DNA from: Paraktedonobacter sp035294465
Lineage (GTDB): Bacteria > Chloroflexota > Ktedonobacteria > Ktedonobacterales > Ktedonobacteraceae
Direction of reading: 5' to 3'
Assembly (NCBI GenBank): GCA_035294465.1
Contig: DATGKW010000138.1
Coordinates: 1 to 9,453, forward strand
Length of the DNA stretch: 9,453 nt
Shown here: positions 1 to 6,030 of the stretch, piece by piece
Layout of the letters: every line of letters begins with the position of its first letter
Position numbering within the stretch: the first letter of the stretch is position 1
Notes under the pieces: model-generated
Told to the model about the DNA's origin: nothing
Database searches by the model: none
Seen by the model: only the letters and a program-made list of their open reading frames with translations
Translations under genes and position numbers: made by a program

Positions 1-1
1 C

Positions 2-1741
2 ATTGCACCACTGAACACGATAGAGAGTGGTACGCCCCTGGTAAGCGCCAGCGGCCAGCTTATGGGGATGGCGGTGAACAATGGAGATGGTCCGATGCCC
101 CTGAGAATGACTTTTCTCCAGACGCTTTGGACTACGCATATTCTGCCTTCTGCCGGCTTATCGGTGACTTCCCCCTCAGCCTGTACCCAGGGGACGTATG
201 TTGCGGCTTGCTGGAATGCCGGCATTGATGCTTTCTATGGTGCGCCATCATTGAATTCGCCCCGCTACGCGCTGGCTCAAAGCTACTTCACTAAACTGAC
301 TTCGCTGAATGCTCGGTTCAAAGCGCCACAGGCCTTTGGCACGCAGGCCGCGCGGCTTTTAAAGCCGCCAACTGTCCCGGTGGCGTCTCATTCTAGCTCC
401 ATTTTTAGCCTGTTGTCGCTAGTCGGTCTGGGAGTGATCCTGCTTGTATTGATTGTGCTGCTCGTTCTGGTAACGCTCCTGGCCGGGCGCGTGCGCAAAC
501 GGCGACGCGAGCTGGCACGTTTCGCAAATGAGCAGTTGGTAGCGCAACGGCTGGCCGAGGAGGAGGTCAACCGCCAGCGTAAGCAGCAAGCGCAGGGGTC
601 TGAGATGCTCTGTCCGAGTTGTCACCGCCCGGTGAGATTGGGCGACACCCTCTGCCCGTCCTGCCGTTTTCCGCTTGCTCCGAGCGCTTCCGGCATCAGT
701 ACACAGTCCAGTGCCGCGCCTTTGCCACCTTCCGCGCTTCCCATCAGCGAACGACCGACGATACAGTTTCCACCGGCTCCCGCCGGCACGCCAAATGGCG
801 GCAGCAGCGAGATCACGCAAAGACGCATGCAGCCGGTTGATGGTGAAAAAACCGTGTATCAGGTGCAGCGAGTACGCGGACGCAACCTCAGTCTGGCGGT
901 GGGTACACGTTCTGATCGTGGTATCAAGCGCAAACATAAGCCGAATGAAGATAGCCTCTTTGCCATGCAGGGAGCCAGAACCAATGATTCTCAGCCCCAG
1001 CAGTTCGGCCTGTTCGTTGTGGCAGACGGTATGGGGGGCCACGCGAATGGTCAGGACGCCAGCCTTCTGGCCATTCAGACCATGATCGATTTTATGCTGC
1101 CCAGGGTGACGACCGGCGAGCAGATGAGCGACGAGGATTTCTTGCGGCTTCTCAGCGACGGTGTGCAGCATGCCAACCAGGCCGTTCACGCACGCAATCT
1201 GGAGGAGCGTGCCGATATGGGTACGACGATGACTACAGCTCTGGTCGTAGGCGCGACCGCCTATATTGCGAACGTGGGTGATAGCCGCACCTATCTTTAT
1301 CGCGAGGGCCAGGGTCTGCGCAAAATAACCAATGACCACTCGGTTGTCGCCAGTCTGGTCGAGGCAGGCATCATTCAGCCTGACGATATCTATACTCATC
1401 CCAAACGCAACCAGATCTATCGCAGCCTGGGAGAGAAGCCTGTGGTCGAAGTTGATACCTTCAGCGTAGATTTGCAGGCCGGTGACAAGCTTCTCCTTTG
1501 TTCCGACGGTCTCTGGGATATGGTGCGCGATCCCTTGATTCAACGAGTGTTGAGCAAGCCGAACGATCCCGACGAAATTGGTAAGGAGCTGATCAAGGCC
1601 GCCCTGGATGGTGGAGGCGAGGATAATGTCTCGGTGATTATTGCTCAGTTCTCCGAAATGGATACCCACACCGGCCTGACCGGCGTTCAATTGCTGGCCA
1701 AACCTGAAGGCGTAACCGTCCCCGATCTTCCAGTACAGTGA
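2..1741 (+). CDS. Membrane PP2C-type Ser/Thr phosphatase with outer protease-like domain and zinc ribbon (5' end cut by window)
   Basis: This protein should remove phosphate from Ser/Thr residues in the cytoplasm under control of an outer domain. The frame is open to the left edge, so the ATG at 62 is probably internal. The first visible residues (nt 20-60) read IESGTPLV followed by GQLMGMAV, which resembles the catalytic-serine and following strand of trypsin-like proteases (usual form GNSGGPLV...G.VIGI). Counting from the codon at 62: a possible single TPR-like helix pair at 50-98; one membrane helix at about 114-141, followed by a basic RVRKRRR stop-transfer segment; a CxxC-x10-CxxC zinc ribbon (C184, C187, C198, C201); a Pro/Ser linker to about 265; and PP2C at about 277-530. 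All PP2C metal-site motifs are intact: NEDS (D297), VVADGMGGH (D322), GDSRTYLY (D407), CSDGLWD (D482) and GEDNVS (D521). The gene ends one base before the nuo promoter, with no terminator in between. The PP2C call is very sure; the protease-like call rests on only about 20 residues. Confidence 0.93.
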   Translation: MAPLNTIESGTPLVSASGQLMGMAVNNGDGPMPLRMTFLQTLWTTHILPSAGLSVTSPSACTQGTYVAACWNAGIDAFYGAPSLNSPRYALAQSYFTKLTSLNARFKAPQAFGTQAARLLKPPTVPVASHSSSIFSLLSLVGLGVILLVLIVLLVLVTLLAGRVRKRRRELARFANEQLVAQRLAEEEVNRQRKQQAQGSEMLCPSCHRPVRLGDTLCPSCRFPLAPSASGISTQSSAAPLPPSALPISERPTIQFPPAPAGTPNGGSSEITQRRMQPVDGEKTVYQVQRVRGRNLSLAVGTRSDRGIKRKHKPNEDSLFAMQGARTNDSQPQQFGLFVVADGMGGHANGQDASLLAIQTMIDFMLPRVTTGEQMSDEDFLRLLSDGVQHANQAVHARNLEERADMGTTMTTALVVGATAYIANVGDSRTYLYREGQGLRKITNDHSVVASLVEAGIIQPDDIYTHPKRNQIYRSLGEKPVVEVDTFSVDLQAGDKLLLCSDGLWDMVRDPLIQRVLSKPNDPDEIGKELIKAALDGGGEDNVSVIIAQFSEMDTHTGLTGVQLLAKPEGVTVPDLPVQ

Positions 1742-1742
1742 A

Positions 1743-1771
1743 TTGTCGCTCCTGCGCCCCTGTGCTATAAT
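1743..1771 (+). promoter_or_regulatory. Promoter of the nuoA-C-D-H operon
   Basis: A -35 box TTGTCG (1743-1748) is separated by exactly 17 bp from a perfect -10 box TATAAT (1766-1771). The -10 is preceded by TGC (1763-1765), an extended -10 element. Transcription would start near 1778-1780, leaving a leader of about 70 nt before nuoA. The -35 box starts two bases after the phosphatase stop codon. Confidence 0.75.
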
Positions 1772-1838
1772 CAAAACGAGGGCGGAGGCAAGTTCACCGC
1801 TCTACATGCAGAGTTGTATCAAACAACGACAACTGTTT

Positions 1839-1844
1839 GGAGGG
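1839..1844 (+). promoter_or_regulatory. Ribosome binding site deciding the nuoA start
   Basis: GGAGGG lies 7 nt before the TTG at 1852. It favours that TTG over the in-frame TTG at 1837, which would overlap this site. No in-frame ATG is available before the conserved part of NuoA. Confidence 0.75.
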
Positions 1845-1851
1845 AAGGGCG

Positions 1852-2220
1852 TTGTCAACACCTATCAATGTCGGTTATTTATATGCAGCTATCCTGCTGG
1901 CTGCCGGCTTCGTCTTTGCTATGATCGCGGCAACCCTGGGCGGGTTGCTGGCTCCCCATAAAAGAACCAGAGAGAAATTACAGACCTACGAATCTGGCGA
2001 AACTCCTATCGGCTCTGCCTGGGTCCAGTATCCCCTCGGCTTCTATATCTTCGCATTGCTTTTTGTCGCGTTTGATGTAGATATTGTTTTTATTGTCTCC
2101 TGGGCGGTCATTTTTAAGCAATTAAGCCTCTTTGGATTTATTGAAATTCTTTTCTTCATCATTGTGCTCGCGCTCGGCCTTGTGTATGCCTGGCGCAAGG
2201 GGGTGATCCGATGGATTTAG
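1852..2220 (+). CDS. nuoA: NADH-quinone oxidoreductase subunit A (NuoA)
   Basis: NuoA is a small membrane subunit of respiratory complex I that sits beside NuoH and NuoJ/K near the quinone site. With the TTG start at 1852 it is 122 residues, normal for the family. Three membrane helices are visible at about 9-31, 62-87 and 95-115. The family signatures are present: the loop TYESGETPIGSAW (45-57), which in other NuoA proteins carries the YECG-type motif (here YESG, Ser in place of Cys), and FDVDIVF (74-80) with the conserved acidic residues at the start of the second helix region. It is the first gene after the promoter at 1743-1771. Its last 10 bases overlap the start of nuoC, which points to translational coupling. 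In most bacteria nuoB follows nuoA; here nuoC follows directly. Confidence 0.95.
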   Translation: MSTPINVGYLYAAILLAAGFVFAMIAATLGGLLAPHKRTREKLQTYESGETPIGSAWVQYPLGFYIFALLFVAFDVDIVFIVSWAVIFKQLSLFGFIEILFFIIVLALGLVYAWRKGVIRWI

Positions 2221-2900
2221 TGCCCAGTGGGAAAGGTCTTACCACCCCGCGCGGTGGCTACCGTGACCAGAATGCCGCGTTGGCTCGCGATCTCGCTCCA
2301 ATTGCTCAGATTACTGGACGCAAAGTTGAGCCACAGACGTTGAAAGGCGATTTCCTGAGCCTGGAAATAGATCGGACGAACCTGGTAGCCGTCTGCCGTT
2401 TTCTACGGGATCAGCTGGGATTTGATCTGCTCAGTTGTATTTCCGGAGTCGATATGCTTGACCACCTGGAGAGTGTCTATCACCTGCGTTCGCTGACACG
2501 TGGCCAGTTGCTGCAACTCAAGGTGCGTTTGGACGCGCAGAAGCCGGAGGTAGATAGCGTGGTTTCGGTCTGGCCAACGGCGAACTGGCTTGAACGTGAG
2601 ACCTATGATATGTTTGGTATTCGTTATATTGGCCATCCTGATCTGCGCCGTATGCTGCTCGATGATGATTTTGAGGGGCATCCACTGCTGAAGAGTTTCA
2701 AGCCAGTGCCCCATACGGTGAAGAATCCCGCAACAACGCAGGTTGACCCGAATATGGCCGTTTCCGATAAATATCAGCAGAAGGGTGTTGAGAAGGCTTT
2801 GTATAAGAAAGTAGGTCAGGGCAAAGAGGAACGTCTGCATCCGGGCACGCCAACCTTTGGCCATGCTTTTGAAGGGTATAAAGAAGAGACCGGAGAATAA
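2211..2900 (+). CDS. nuoC: NADH-quinone oxidoreductase subunit C (NuoC, 30 kDa subunit)
   Basis: NuoC is a peripheral-arm subunit of complex I that docks against NuoD and NuoB on the cytoplasmic side. The protein is 229 residues. The 30 kDa-subunit signature is clear at 127-162: WLERETYDMFGI, then GHPDLRRMLL and DFEGHPLLK. Upstream of this lies the usual alpha/beta domain (LEIDRTNLVAVCRFLRDQLGFDLL at about 51-74). ATG 2211 has a good ribosome site, AAGGGGGTGA at 2197-2206, inside the end of nuoA. After the signature there is a tail of about 65 polar, lysine-rich residues (163-229), longer than in minimal NuoC proteins. It is a separate NuoC, not a NuoCD fusion, because nuoD follows as its own gene. 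NuoB-like cysteine motifs are absent. Confidence 0.95.
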   Translation: MDLVPSGKGLTTPRGGYRDQNAALARDLAPIAQITGRKVEPQTLKGDFLSLEIDRTNLVAVCRFLRDQLGFDLLSCISGVDMLDHLESVYHLRSLTRGQLLQLKVRLDAQKPEVDSVVSVWPTANWLERETYDMFGIRYIGHPDLRRMLLDDDFEGHPLLKSFKPVPHTVKNPATTQVDPNMAVSDKYQQKGVEKALYKKVGQGKEERLHPGTPTFGHAFEGYKEETGE

Positions 2901-2934
2901 GACAACTCGCGGGCCTGGAAGGTAAGCCAAACGT

Positions 2935-3255
2935 ATGCCCAAGACGAAGAAACGCAAGAAAACGACGGGCCACGTTTCCCCTGGAAACGTGGCAACGCAG
3001 GCGAGGGTGGCAGATGAAGCGCCTGCCAGCACGGTACGGCGTTCTCCCAGCGCTGGAGGAGGAACGAGCGGGCAGAGCGTGCTCTTTGCCGCGTTGCTGG
3101 CTCTCGGCTTCCTGGGCCTGACGATCTTTTTCACGTTCTTCTATACCAGAGACCCGAACCATTTTATTTATTCTGGCATCGCGGGCCTGACGGCTCTAGG
3201 TTGGCTGATCCTTCTGAGGATCAGATGGACAAGATATTTTCACCAGCGCTCGTAA
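2935..3255 (+). CDS. Small two-helix membrane protein inside the nuo operon, function unknown
   Basis: I do not recognise this 106-residue protein. It starts with a strongly basic stretch (MPKTKKRKK), then a low-complexity Ala/Ser/Gly/Arg region to about residue 47, then two likely membrane helices at 48-70 and 77-95, and a short basic end. By the positive-inside rule both ends would face the cytoplasm, with a short outer loop around TRDPNH. It lies 34 bp after nuoC and 69 bp before nuoD, in the same direction, so it is almost certainly co-transcribed. A weak ribosome site, GGAAGG (2917-2922), is 12 nt before the ATG; a GTG at 3007 is a possible alternative start. It resembles none of the standard Nuo subunits: NuoK is similar in size but has three helices with conserved Glu residues, which are not seen here. 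Role inferred only from position: an accessory or assembly factor of complex I. Confidence 0.7.
   Translation: MPKTKKRKKTTGHVSPGNVATQARVADEAPASTVRRSPSAGGGTSGQSVLFAALLALGFLGLTIFFTFFYTRDPNHFIYSGIAGLTALGWLILLRIRWTRYFHQRS
2969..2993 (+). repeat. Perfect 11-bp inverted repeat with 3-nt loop inside the small membrane gene
   Basis: The arms GCCACGTTTCC (2969-2979) and GGAAACGTGGC (2983-2993) are exact reverse complements around the loop CCT. As RNA this is a strong hairpin within codons 12-20 of the small gene (peptide GHVSPGNVA). It is not followed by a run of T, so it does not look like a simple terminator. It may be an RNA stability or processing element, a protein-binding palindrome, or chance. 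Confidence 0.8.
3205..3224 (+). repeat. Perfect 8-bp inverted repeat near the end of the small membrane gene
   Basis: The arms CTGATCCT (3205-3212) and AGGATCAG (3217-3224) pair exactly around the loop TCTG. It lies within the last codons of the small gene, about 100 bases before nuoD. There is no T-run after it. Confidence 0.65.
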
Positions 3256-3324
3256 GGATGATCTTCATCTTCCTGAAAAATGGAATAGTGCGGCAAAGTA
3301 TGTCAGTAGAGTAAGAGGAAACTC

Positions 3325-4476
3325 ATGGTGACAAATCAGAAACAGGGCATATCTCCCGCGCTGGGAGAGTTCTCAGAGGGATTCAAGACCCAGGAGATGC
3401 TGCTCAACCTGGGTCCCCAGCATCCCAGCACGCATGGAGTGTTGCGCCTGATGATGACGCTGGAGGGCGAGACTGTGGTGAATTGTACCCCGGTGATTGG
3501 CTATCTCCATCGCGGCATCGAGAAAATTCTGGAAAATCGTACAGTCATGGCCGGTATTCGCTATATGGATAACGCGGATTACCTGTCTCCCATGTTGAAT
3601 GAAACGGCCTACGTCGGTGCGGTCGAACAGTTGATGGGCATCGAGCCGCCACGGCGCGCGCAATACATTCGTCTGCTGACCAGCGAGCTGCAGCGTATTG
3701 CCAGCCACCTGGTGGGTATCGGCACCTACCTGATGGACCTCGGAGCCGTGACGCCCATCCTCTGGGCCTTCCGCGATCGCGAGGGGATCCTGTCGCTCTT
3801 TGAGGCGCTGGGTGGCAGCCGCTTTAACGTGAACTATATGCGCGTGGGCGGCGTCCTTCACGATTTCCCTAAAGGCTGGTTGGCCTCGTGCGAGGCATTT
3901 CTGGATACATTCGAGAAGAACAGGCGCGAGCTGGAAGGACTGATTACCGACAACGAGATCTTCGAGGCGCGCACGCAAGGTGTGGGCTATATCGACCAGC
4001 AGCAGGCGATTGCCTATGGTCTGACCGGTCCGATGTTGCGCGCCAGCGGCGTTAAGTGGGACCTGCGCGTTAATCGTCCCTATGGTGCTTACCGCGAGGT
4101 GCCGGTGAATGTGGTGGTGCGCCAGGAGGGTGATTGCTTCGCTCGTTACAAAGTGCGCATGGATGAGATCGTTGAGAGTATTCGCCTCTGCCGCGTAGCC
4201 ATCGATAAAATGCCCGGCGGCCCCATTTGCACGCGCACGCCGATCGCGTTGCGTCCGCCGCGCGGTGAAACTTACTTCGCGGTTGAGAGCAGCAAGGGTG
4301 AGCTGGGGGTGTACTTCATCAGTGATGGGAGCGAATATCCCTGGCGGGCCAAGCTGCGTGGCCCCTCGTTCGTCAATCTGCAAATTCTACCCGAACTGCT
4401 GCGTGGCCATAAGATGAGCGACGTGATCGCTATTCTGGGGAGCACCGATATCGTGCTGGGTGAGGTTGATCGGTAA
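3325..4476 (+). CDS. nuoD: NADH-quinone oxidoreductase subunit D (NuoD, 49 kDa subunit)
   Basis: NuoD is the peripheral-arm subunit that, together with NuoB and NuoH, forms the quinone-reduction chamber of complex I. The protein is 383 residues, slightly shorter than many NuoD proteins; the region around residues 288-317 is compact. Signatures visible: NLGPQHPSTHGVLRL at 28-42 and DYLSPM at 85-90. H37 and Y86 match the quinone-contacting His and Tyr known from the Thermus subunit (H38, Y87). Further conserved stretches are ELQRIASHL (120-128), GGSRFNVNYMRVGG, GLTGPMLRASG, and the C-terminal RGPSFVNLQ and LGEVDR ends. It is the complex I form, not a hydrogenase large subunit, since the terminal NiFe-binding cysteine pairs are absent. 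AGAGGA (3314-3319) is a good ribosome site 5 nt before the ATG. It is followed by a hairpin (4482-4515) and nuoH. Confidence 0.97.
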   Translation: MVTNQKQGISPALGEFSEGFKTQEMLLNLGPQHPSTHGVLRLMMTLEGETVVNCTPVIGYLHRGIEKILENRTVMAGIRYMDNADYLSPMLNETAYVGAVEQLMGIEPPRRAQYIRLLTSELQRIASHLVGIGTYLMDLGAVTPILWAFRDREGILSLFEALGGSRFNVNYMRVGGVLHDFPKGWLASCEAFLDTFEKNRRELEGLITDNEIFEARTQGVGYIDQQQAIAYGLTGPMLRASGVKWDLRVNRPYGAYREVPVNVVVRQEGDCFARYKVRMDEIVESIRLCRVAIDKMPGGPICTRTPIALRPPRGETYFAVESSKGELGVYFISDGSEYPWRAKLRGPSFVNLQILPELLRGHKMSDVIAILGSTDIVLGEVDR

Positions 4477-4481
4477 GACAC

Positions 4482-4515
4482 GATGGAGGGATGGCGCTTT
4501 GGCCGTCCCTCCATC
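4482..4515 (+). repeat. Strong hairpin in the nuoD-nuoH gap
   Basis: The arms GATGGAGGGA (4482-4491) and TCCCTCCATC (4506-4515) pair perfectly. The stem continues inward with one G-U pair and three G-C pairs (TGGC against GCCG), giving about 14 pairs around a six-base loop at 4496-4501. It starts 5 bases after the nuoD stop. The following bases (TCTGGAGTTATTTC) lack a true T-run, so a partial terminator, attenuator or mRNA-stabilising end is possible. The hairpin contains the GGAGGG and ATG at 4485-4493. Confidence 0.8.
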
Positions 4516-4517
4516 TC

Positions 4518-4522
4518 TGGAG
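4518..4522 (+). promoter_or_regulatory. Likely ribosome binding site of nuoH
   Basis: TGGAG lies 10 nt before the ATG at 4533, just after the hairpin and outside it. It supports 4533 over the in-frame ATG at 4491, where GGAGGG touches the start codon with no spacer and both are locked in the stem. Confidence 0.55.
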
Positions 4523-4532
4523 TTATTTCATT

Positions 4533-5936
4533 ATGTATAGTATGTTGATATCAGGAGACATCGTAAGCGATTGGGTCGGCTTCTGGACCGGACTCTGGCA
4601 TGGGATCATCTCGTGGCAGTTTCTCCAATTCGTTGTTGCGTTTTTCTCCTTCATAGGGTTTGTGTTGACCAGCGCGATCATCCTGATCCTGGCCGAACGG
4701 AAAATTATGGCCTGGATGCAGGACCGCTTTGGCCCTTATCATACCGGCCCGTGGGGCTTGCTACAAACAGTAGCCGACGTTGGGAAGTTACTCTTAAAGG
4801 AAGATATCCATGCTGGCAACACCGACAAGGCCTTGTTTTTGTTCGCGCCCTCAGTGTTCCTTGCCCCGGTAATGGCTGCCTTTGCTGTGCTGCCTTTCTC
4901 GCCCTACATTGGCCTGCCGGGCACGGCTCTGGCTACCGGAATCGTTTACCTGGTTGCGATGAGCTCGCTGGACGTGGTCGGGGTGGTCATGGCCGGCTGG
5001 AGTTCTAACAATAAATATTCGTTGATTGGTGGCTTACGTTCCGCTGCCCAGATGATCTCGTATGAGCTGCCGCTTGTGCTGGCGCTAGTTGGCGTGATCA
5101 TGCTGACCAGCGTTCTCGATCCACGTGGTTCAGGCGTCGGCACTATCTCGCTGCGCGACATCATGCAGCTCCAGGCTTCGGGCATCTATCCAGGCAAGGG
5201 CATTCCTTTCTGGGATTTCGTCTTTGAGGGCTTTACTCCCTGGGCCTGGTTCTTCCTGGTGCAGCCGCTCATGCTGATCATCTACTATACCTGCGGTCTG
5301 GCCGAAACCAACCGCGCGCCCTTCGATCTGCCAGAGGCGGAGTCTGAACTGGTTGCTGGCTATCTGACTGAGTACAGTGGCATGCGCTGGGCTATGTTCT
5401 TCCTGGGCGAGTATGGCAATATGACGATTGTTTCAGCTATCGCCTCCATGCTCTTCCTGGGCGGCTGGTCTGGTCCCGGCGTGGCCTACCTGACCGGCCT
5501 TGGTAGCCTGGGCTGGGGCTTCCTGGGCAACATTCTGGCCCTGTTCTACTTCATCACGAAGGTTTATGGCCTCTGCTCTGTCTTTATCTGGGTGCGCACC
5601 ACGCTTCCGCGCCTGCGCTCCGATCAGCTCATGCAGTTTGCCTGGCTGATCCTGATCCCGACTACTCTGCTCAATATCCTGATTACAGGCGCGATCTACC
5701 TGATCATGAATGCCCTGGGCCTCCTGAGTTCCAACACCCTGCCTTTCCTGATTGTCCTGGGCGTCGTGAACTGGATTATGCTGTTCTTCTTTATCAGGAT
5801 TGTTGGCCGGGCTACGGTGGCGACAACCCGGCGTGCCCAGGCCCCAGCCATTCGCGCGCAACGACGTGCTGCCGCGCCGCAATTGCCTGCGCGAGCTGAA
5901 ACGAGCACGGCTATTGCAGCTAGCAGCCAGCAATAG
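4533..5936 (+). CDS. nuoH: NADH-quinone oxidoreductase subunit H (NuoH), long form
   Basis: NuoH is the membrane subunit that anchors the peripheral arm, lines the quinone entry tunnel and starts the proton path of complex I. With the start at 4533 it has 467 residues, well above the usual 320-350 or so. Family signatures: AERKIMAWMQDRFGP (54-68) followed by GLLQTVADVGKLLLKED, and later GLAETNRAPFDLPEAE (255-270) followed by SELVAGYLTEYSG, the acidic loop facing the quinone site. Extra length comes from a longer loop at about 196-230 and from a C-terminal addition beyond the normal end near residue 387: one more hydrophobic helix (about 401-424) and a tail of about 43 residues rich in Ala, Arg and Gln. 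An in-frame ATG at 4491 would add 14 residues but lies in a hairpin; ATG 4542 is another possible start. It is the last gene before a terminator-like hairpin. Confidence 0.95.
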   Translation: MYSMLISGDIVSDWVGFWTGLWHGIISWQFLQFVVAFFSFIGFVLTSAIILILAERKIMAWMQDRFGPYHTGPWGLLQTVADVGKLLLKEDIHAGNTDKALFLFAPSVFLAPVMAAFAVLPFSPYIGLPGTALATGIVYLVAMSSLDVVGVVMAGWSSNNKYSLIGGLRSAAQMISYELPLVLALVGVIMLTSVLDPRGSGVGTISLRDIMQLQASGIYPGKGIPFWDFVFEGFTPWAWFFLVQPLMLIIYYTCGLAETNRAPFDLPEAESELVAGYLTEYSGMRWAMFFLGEYGNMTIVSAIASMLFLGGWSGPGVAYLTGLGSLGWGFLGNILALFYFITKVYGLCSVFIWVRTTLPRLRSDQLMQFAWLILIPTTLLNILITGAIYLIMNALGLLSSNTLPFLIVLGVVNWIMLFFFIRIVGRATVATTRRAQAPAIRAQRRAAAPQLPARAETSTAIAASSQQ

Positions 5937-5956
5937 GGAGGCGTTACGAAAGGTAT

Positions 5957-5993
5957 CGAGAAAGAGGCGGTCATTCAGGCTGCCTCTTTCTTG
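5957..5993 (+). terminator. Terminator-like hairpin between convergent nuoH and the AlkZ-like gene
   Basis: GAAAGAGGC (5960-5968) pairs perfectly with GCCTCTTTC (5982-5990). The stem continues inward with four more pairs (two of them G-U) to the five-base loop ATTCA (5973-5977), and outward with up to three more. It lies 20 bases after the nuoH stop and about 40 bases after the end of the opposite-strand gene, so it may end both transcripts. The T-run is short (TTTCTT), so termination may be incomplete. Confidence 0.7.
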
Positions 5994-6030
5994 TGGCCAG
6001 AGCATTGGTCAAGAATTCATCTACTATCGT

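Noticed and set aside
419..1774. Long minus-strand open frame (451 codons) opposite the phosphatase
   Set aside because: It is antisense to a frame with complete PP2C motifs, has no recognisable domain or ribosome site, and looks like a by-product of codon bias.
1820..1839. CAAACA/TGTTTG inverted repeat just before the nuoA ribosome site
   Set aside because: Only six A/T-rich pairs with an eight-base loop; too weak to call a riboswitch or attenuator.
2403..3134. Minus-strand open frames opposite nuoC and the small membrane gene
   Set aside because: They overlap conserved nuoC and lack a start signal or known motif.
3373..4383. Minus-strand open frame (336 codons) opposite nuoD
   Set aside because: It mirrors the highly conserved nuoD frame; its composition (many His, Gln, Ala) is typical of a shadow frame.
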